Source of the DNA: Shumkonia mesophila
GTDB lineage: Bacteria; Pseudomonadota; Alphaproteobacteria; Rhodospirillales; Shumkoniaceae
Assembly (NCBI RefSeq): GCF_026163695.1
Contig: NZ_JAOTID010000012.1
Location: 1-64,000 of the forward strand
Direction of reading: 5' to 3'
Length of the DNA stretch: 64,000 bases
The position numbers and the translations under genes are program-made. The notes under the pieces are model-generated. The model searched no databases. It had not been told where the DNA came from and worked only from the letters and a program-made list of their open reading frames with translations. This document shows, in pieces, positions 60,725 to 64,000 of this stretch (position 1 is its first letter; each line of letters opens with the position of its first letter).

Positions 60725-61441
60725 CTAGAGTTCGCCGCCCAGGTAGAGCTTCTGGATGCGGGGGTCGCGGCGCAGCTCGGCCGAGATCCCCTCGATGGCG
60801 ATCTCGCCGGTCGAGAAGGCGTAGGCGCGGTGCGAGATGGCCAGCGCCATGCGCGAGTTCTGCTCGACGAGGATCACCGAGACGTTGCTGTCGCGGTTGA
60901 TGGCGACGATCGAGCGGGCGATGTCCTGGACCAGCTTGGGCGCGATGCCGAGCGACGGCTCGTCGAGCAGCAGCAGGCGCGGCGCGGCCATCAGGGCCCG
61001 CCCGATCACCAGCATCTGCTGCTCGCCGCCGCTGAGCGTGCCGGCGGCCTGGGAATAGCGCTCCTTGAGCCGCGGGAAGCGGGCCAGCACGCCTTCGAGG
61101 TCGGCGGCGATGGCCTTCTTGTCGCTGCGGGTGAAGGCACCCATCAGCAGGTTGTCCTTGACCGACATGAGGGGAAAGACGCGCCGCCCCTCGGGGACCA
61201 TGGCCACGCCCTTGCGCACGATCTGGTCGGGCGGCAGCGTATCCAGGCGGGTGCCGTCGAACCAGATTTCGCCTTCGGTGAGCTTCTTGAGGCCGGTGAT
61301 GGCGCGCAGCGTCGACGACTTGCCGGCGCCGTTGGCGCCGATCAGCGCGATGGTCTCGCCCTCTTCCATGGAGATGGAGACGTTGCGGACGGCGCGGACC
61401 CGATCGTAGCTGAGGCTGATGTTCCTGACTTCGAAATACAT
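60725..61441 (-). CDS. livF: Liv-type ABC transporter ATPase
   Basis: The 238-residue ATPase has Walker A (GANGAGKSS), the signature LSGGEQQMLVIGRALM and Walker B LLLLDEPSLGIAPKL, in the LivF pattern. It pairs with LivG for a branched-chain-amino-acid or amide-type importer. It ends the livHMGF block and is followed by the racemase gene. The link to ureide genes suggests an amide or ureide substrate rather than leucine; this is inference. Confidence 0.92.
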   Translation of the reverse strand: MYFEVRNISLSYDRVRAVRNVSISMEEGETIALIGANGAGKSSTLRAITGLKKLTEGEIWFDGTRLDTLPPDQIVRKGVAMVPEGRRVFPLMSVKDNLLMGAFTRSDKKAIAADLEGVLARFPRLKERYSQAAGTLSGGEQQMLVIGRALMAAPRLLLLDEPSLGIAPKLVQDIARSIVAINRDSNVSVILVEQNSRMALAISHRAYAFSTGEIAIEGISAELRRDPRIQKLYLGGEL

Positions 61442-61444
61442 GGC

Positions 61445-62224
61445 TCAGATCCCGATTTCTTGGTCTTCGCGCCCGAGATAGGCCTCGATCACCCGCTCGT
61501 TGCTTTGGATTTCCGCCGGCGTGCCCTCGGCGATCATCTGGCCGAAGTTGAGCACGACGATGCGGTCGCTGATCTTCATGACCGCCTTCATGTCGTGCTC
61601 GACCAGAAGGATGGTGATGCCGCGGTCGCGCACGCCGCGCACCATCTCGACCGCCTTCATGGTCTCGTCGTGGTTCATGCCGGCGAAGGGCTCGTCGAGC
61701 AGCAGGACCTGCGGCCTGGCGGCCAGGCCGATGGCAATGCCGAGCGCCCGCAGATAGCCGTGCGGCAGGTTGCGGGCCACCTCGTCCTGGACATGGCCGA
61801 GCCCGAGATAGTCGAGAATCTCGGCCGCCGACTCGTTGAAGTCGGCCTCGTCGCGCCGCGCCGTCAGCGTGCCGGCATAGTGGCCGAGCAGGCTGGCCTT
61901 GCTTTGCAGGTGATGGGCGACGACGACGTTCTGGCGGGCCGTCATGTCCTTGAAGATGGTGGTTTCCTGGAAGGTCCGCACGACGCCCTTGCGGGCGACG
62001 ATGTGCGGCGCCAGGCCGGAGATGCGCTCGCCGTTGTAGAGGACCTCGCCGTGGGTCGGCCTCAGGAATGACGCGATCAGCTTGAACAGGGTGGATTTGC
62101 CGGCCCCGTTCGGCCCGATGACCGAGAGGATCTCCCGCTCCTCGACCCCGAAGGAGACGTCGCCGACCGCGGTCAGGCCGCCGAATTTCTTGGTCAGGCC
62201 CTTGATTTCCAGGAGCGCGGTCAT
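61445..62224 (-). CDS. livG: Liv-type ABC transporter ATPase
   Basis: The 259-residue ATPase has Walker A GPNGAGKSTLFKL, the signature region NLPHGYLRALGIAIGLA and Walker B VLLLDEPFAGMNHDE. The signature reads LPHGYLRALG rather than the usual LSxGxQR/LPYGxQR, a mild departure. It overlaps the livM stop by 4 bases and precedes livF by 3. Confidence 0.92.
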   Translation of the reverse strand: MTALLEIKGLTKKFGGLTAVGDVSFGVEEREILSVIGPNGAGKSTLFKLIASFLRPTHGEVLYNGERISGLAPHIVARKGVVRTFQETTIFKDMTARQNVVVAHHLQSKASLLGHYAGTLTARRDEADFNESAAEILDYLGLGHVQDEVARNLPHGYLRALGIAIGLAARPQVLLLDEPFAGMNHDETMKAVEMVRGVRDRGITILLVEHDMKAVMKISDRIVVLNFGQMIAEGTPAEIQSNERVIEAYLGREDQEIGI

Positions 62225-63201
62225 TTGCTGGCCCCCCGCTTGTTGAACAGGGGAAGGCTGAGGATGCCGTTGGGCAGGAACACGATGAGCAGGATCAGGA
62301 TCGTCGAGTAGATCAGCAGTTGGAACTTGCCGGTGGTGAACAGCAGATCCCAGCCGAAGTAGATCATGAGGGTGCCCAGCATCGGCCCGAAGACGTAGCC
62401 GAGGCCGCCCAGGAAGCAGTTGAGCATGAAGTCGACGGAGTCCTTCACCGGGAAGCTGGCCGGATAGATGGACCGCGAAATGGCGACGAAGATGGCGCCC
62501 GAGATGCCGCCGAGGAACGACGAGGTGGCGAAGGCGACGACCCGCAGATAGGCGATGTTGACGCCGATGGAAGAGGCCAGTTCCTCGTTCTGCTGCAGCG
62601 AACGGCAGAGATGGCCGACCCGCGAATTCACCAGCCGGTAGAGGCCGGCGAAGCTGAACACCATCAGAACGGTCGCCAGGTAGTAGAAGGCCAGCTTGAC
62701 GTTGCCGATGGTCGAGAAGTCGGGGATGATCGTCAGCCCGAAAAGGGAAAGCTCGCCCGGCAGCGGAATCGACGAGATGCCGCGGGCGCCGTTGGTGATC
62801 GGCAGCGCCAGGGCGGTGAGCCGGGCGACCTCGGTCAGGACCAGGGTGATCATCGCGAAGTAGACGCCCCTGAGGCGCAGGATGGGCAGGCCGATCAGCA
62901 CGGCAAGCGCGGCGCAGAACAACCCGGAAAGCGGCAGGGTCAGCCAGAACGAGACGTCGTACTTGCTGATCAGGATGGCCGAGACATAGCCTCCGGCCAG
63001 GGCGAAGGCCCCCTGGCCGATGTTGATGCGGCCGATGTAGAAGGTCAGCCAGACGCCGCCGCTGGCGATGGAGAGCAGCGCCACCGAGGTGAGGGTGTAA
63101 TAGAAATCCCAGCGGCCGGAGACATGGATCAGCCAGGGGACGACCGCGAACACGGTCAGCAGGAACGCCCCCACGACCACAAGTTGGTTTCTTGTTATCA
63201 T
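62221..63201 (-). CDS. livM: Liv-type ABC transporter permease
   Basis: The 326-residue membrane subunit has about nine predicted helices and the LivM motifs GQGAFALAGGYVSAI and GGLGYVFGPMLGTLMI. It partners LivH. Its end overlaps livG, implying coupled expression. Confidence 0.92.
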   Translation of the reverse strand: MITRNQLVVVGAFLLTVFAVVPWLIHVSGRWDFYYTLTSVALLSIASGGVWLTFYIGRINIGQGAFALAGGYVSAILISKYDVSFWLTLPLSGLFCAALAVLIGLPILRLRGVYFAMITLVLTEVARLTALALPITNGARGISSIPLPGELSLFGLTIIPDFSTIGNVKLAFYYLATVLMVFSFAGLYRLVNSRVGHLCRSLQQNEELASSIGVNIAYLRVVAFATSSFLGGISGAIFVAISRSIYPASFPVKDSVDFMLNCFLGGLGYVFGPMLGTLMIYFGWDLLFTTGKFQLLIYSTILILLIVFLPNGILSLPLFNKRGASK

Positions 63202-63208
63202 CTTTCGA

Positions 63209-64000
63209 TCAACCCCAGGGTTTGCCCATCAGCCCTTGCGGGCGGATGGCCAGGAACACCATCAAGGAGGCGAAAATCGCGAGGTAGGTGATGTCGCCAT
63301 AGGCGGCCAGCACCGTAAGGCCGATGGATTCCAGCATGCCGAGGATGAAGCCGCCGGCGATGGCGCCGGAAATCACGCCGGCGCCGCCGATCATCACCAT
63401 CATGAAGGCCTTGATCCCCGTCGGTCCGCCCATGCCGAGGTTGATGCCGGTGACAGTCACCAGCAGGCCGCCGACCACGCCGGCCAGCATCGCGCCCAAG
63501 GCAAATCCGATGATCGAGTAGCGGTCGACGTCGACGCCCATGAGCTGGGCGGCAATCTTGTCCTGCGCCAGGGCGCGCATGGCCCGGCCGGTCCTGGAAT
63601 ACTGCATGTAGAGGATGAACGCCGCGATCGCCAGGATCGCCAGGACCCCGACCAGGATCTTGTCGTAGGGCATCACGATCGTGAAATCGTTGTAGTTGAA
63701 GATGCCGTTGACGATCTTCGGCACGCCGCGCTGCTTCTCGCCGAACAGCAGAAGCACGATGGCGTCGAGGAAGAAGGAGAGGCCCGCGGCCAGCAGCATC
63801 GTGCTCTCCTCGCGCACCGACCTGCGGGTCACCGGCCCGAACAGAAACTTCTGCACGAGAGCGCCGATGATCGCAAGCGTCACCCCGGAGGCCACCACCC
63901 CGACAATGAAGGGCAGGCCCAGTTGTGCGTAGACGGTGTAGGTGACGAAACCGCCGATCACGTACATCTGCCCGTGCGCGAAGTTCAGCACGTTCATCAG
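63209..64000 (-). CDS. livH: Liv-type ABC transporter permease (N-terminus outside window)
   Basis: The visible 263 or so codons begin within the LivH motif MNVLNFAHGQMYVIGGF, which normally lies about 30 residues into the protein, so the true start is beyond the window's right edge. Further features are GGPTGIKAFMMVMIGGAG and AIRPQGLMGKPWG at the end. It is the first visible gene of the livHMGF run. A binding-protein gene is expected just outside. Confidence 0.92.
   Translation of the reverse strand: MMNVLNFAHGQMYVIGGFVTYTVYAQLGLPFIVGVVASGVTLAIIGALVQKFLFGPVTRRSVREESTMLLAAGLSFFLDAIVLLLFGEKQRGVPKIVNGIFNYNDFTIVMPYDKILVGVLAILAIAAFILYMQYSRTGRAMRALAQDKIAAQLMGVDVDRYSIIGFALGAMLAGVVGGLLVTVTGINLGMGGPTGIKAFMMVMIGGAGVISGAIAGGFILGMLESIGLTVLAAYGDITYLAIFASLMVFLAIRPQGLMGKPWG

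Overview
The window is GC-rich, densely coded bacterial chromosome. The families present (short-form QueF with a VUT-type queuosine-precursor transporter, NifJ, Hcp, TRAP and Liv transporters, YeiH, many tiny overlapping genes) suggest a metabolically versatile, facultatively anaerobic alphaproteobacterium, perhaps Rhodospirillales-like. That placement is inference: there is no rRNA or tRNA in the window to confirm it.

Layout. 0-4.1 kb: tail of an unknown gene, then nifJ (pyruvate:ferredoxin/flavodoxin oxidoreductase). 4.4-11.4 kb: a queuosine region (queG, a VUT transporter, queF, tgt, queA) interleaved with a threonine synthase and a hypothetical gene. A sigma-54-like promoter and hairpins in the queG/VUT gap look like a small RNA gene. 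11.6-15.3 kb: a degenerate receiver/pentapeptide-repeat protein, a histone-H1-like Lys/Ala/Pro protein, and the hybrid cluster protein Hcp. 15.6-23.6 kb: housekeeping and stress genes (RlmD-like methyltransferase, ABM monooxygenase, photolyase, AspT-type exchanger, glyoxalase I, a ThDP enzyme). 23.6-31.5 kb: a pectin-fragment locus with a Tog-like ABC importer, a signal-less GH28, a GH105 and a divergent AraC regulator. 31.5-35.2 kb: small enzymes (YciI, PhnB/VOC, SnoaL, GFA), a MoaD-like protein overlapping a BNR/propeller gene, and a divergent MarR gene.

35.4-43.9 kb: a catabolic block of two fold-type-II PLP enzymes, a YheO/DauR-like regulator, diaminopropionate ammonia-lyase (YgeX type), a YgeY-type M20 hydrolase, carbamate kinase and a YgeW-type carbamoyltransferase. 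43.9-46.3 kb: an AT-richer island with a P63C-domain gene, a small ORF, a MITE-like element and palindromes. 46.4-51.2 kb: Fe-dependent alcohol dehydrogenase, GNAT, a lipoprotein and two membrane proteins, separated by hairpin-rich repeats. 51.3-64 kb: one long minus-strand run of livHMGF, hydantoin/allantoin racemase, an amidohydrolase, an NCS1 permease, PuuE-type allantoinase, dctQMP and an allantoate-amidohydrolase-type enzyme.

Taken together, 35-44 kb and 51-64 kb look like two halves of a ureide/purine-nitrogen catabolic system. The right half would import and open allantoin-like rings and release ammonia. The left half would handle diaminopropionate and carbamoyl groups and recover ATP through carbamate kinase. 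The most unusual sequence features are an in-frame dispersed hairpin repeat inside the carbamate kinase N-terminus, the candidate sigma-54-dependent small RNA, a diverged intergenic element present in two copies, and a nested 28-bp inverted repeat touching a ribosome binding site.
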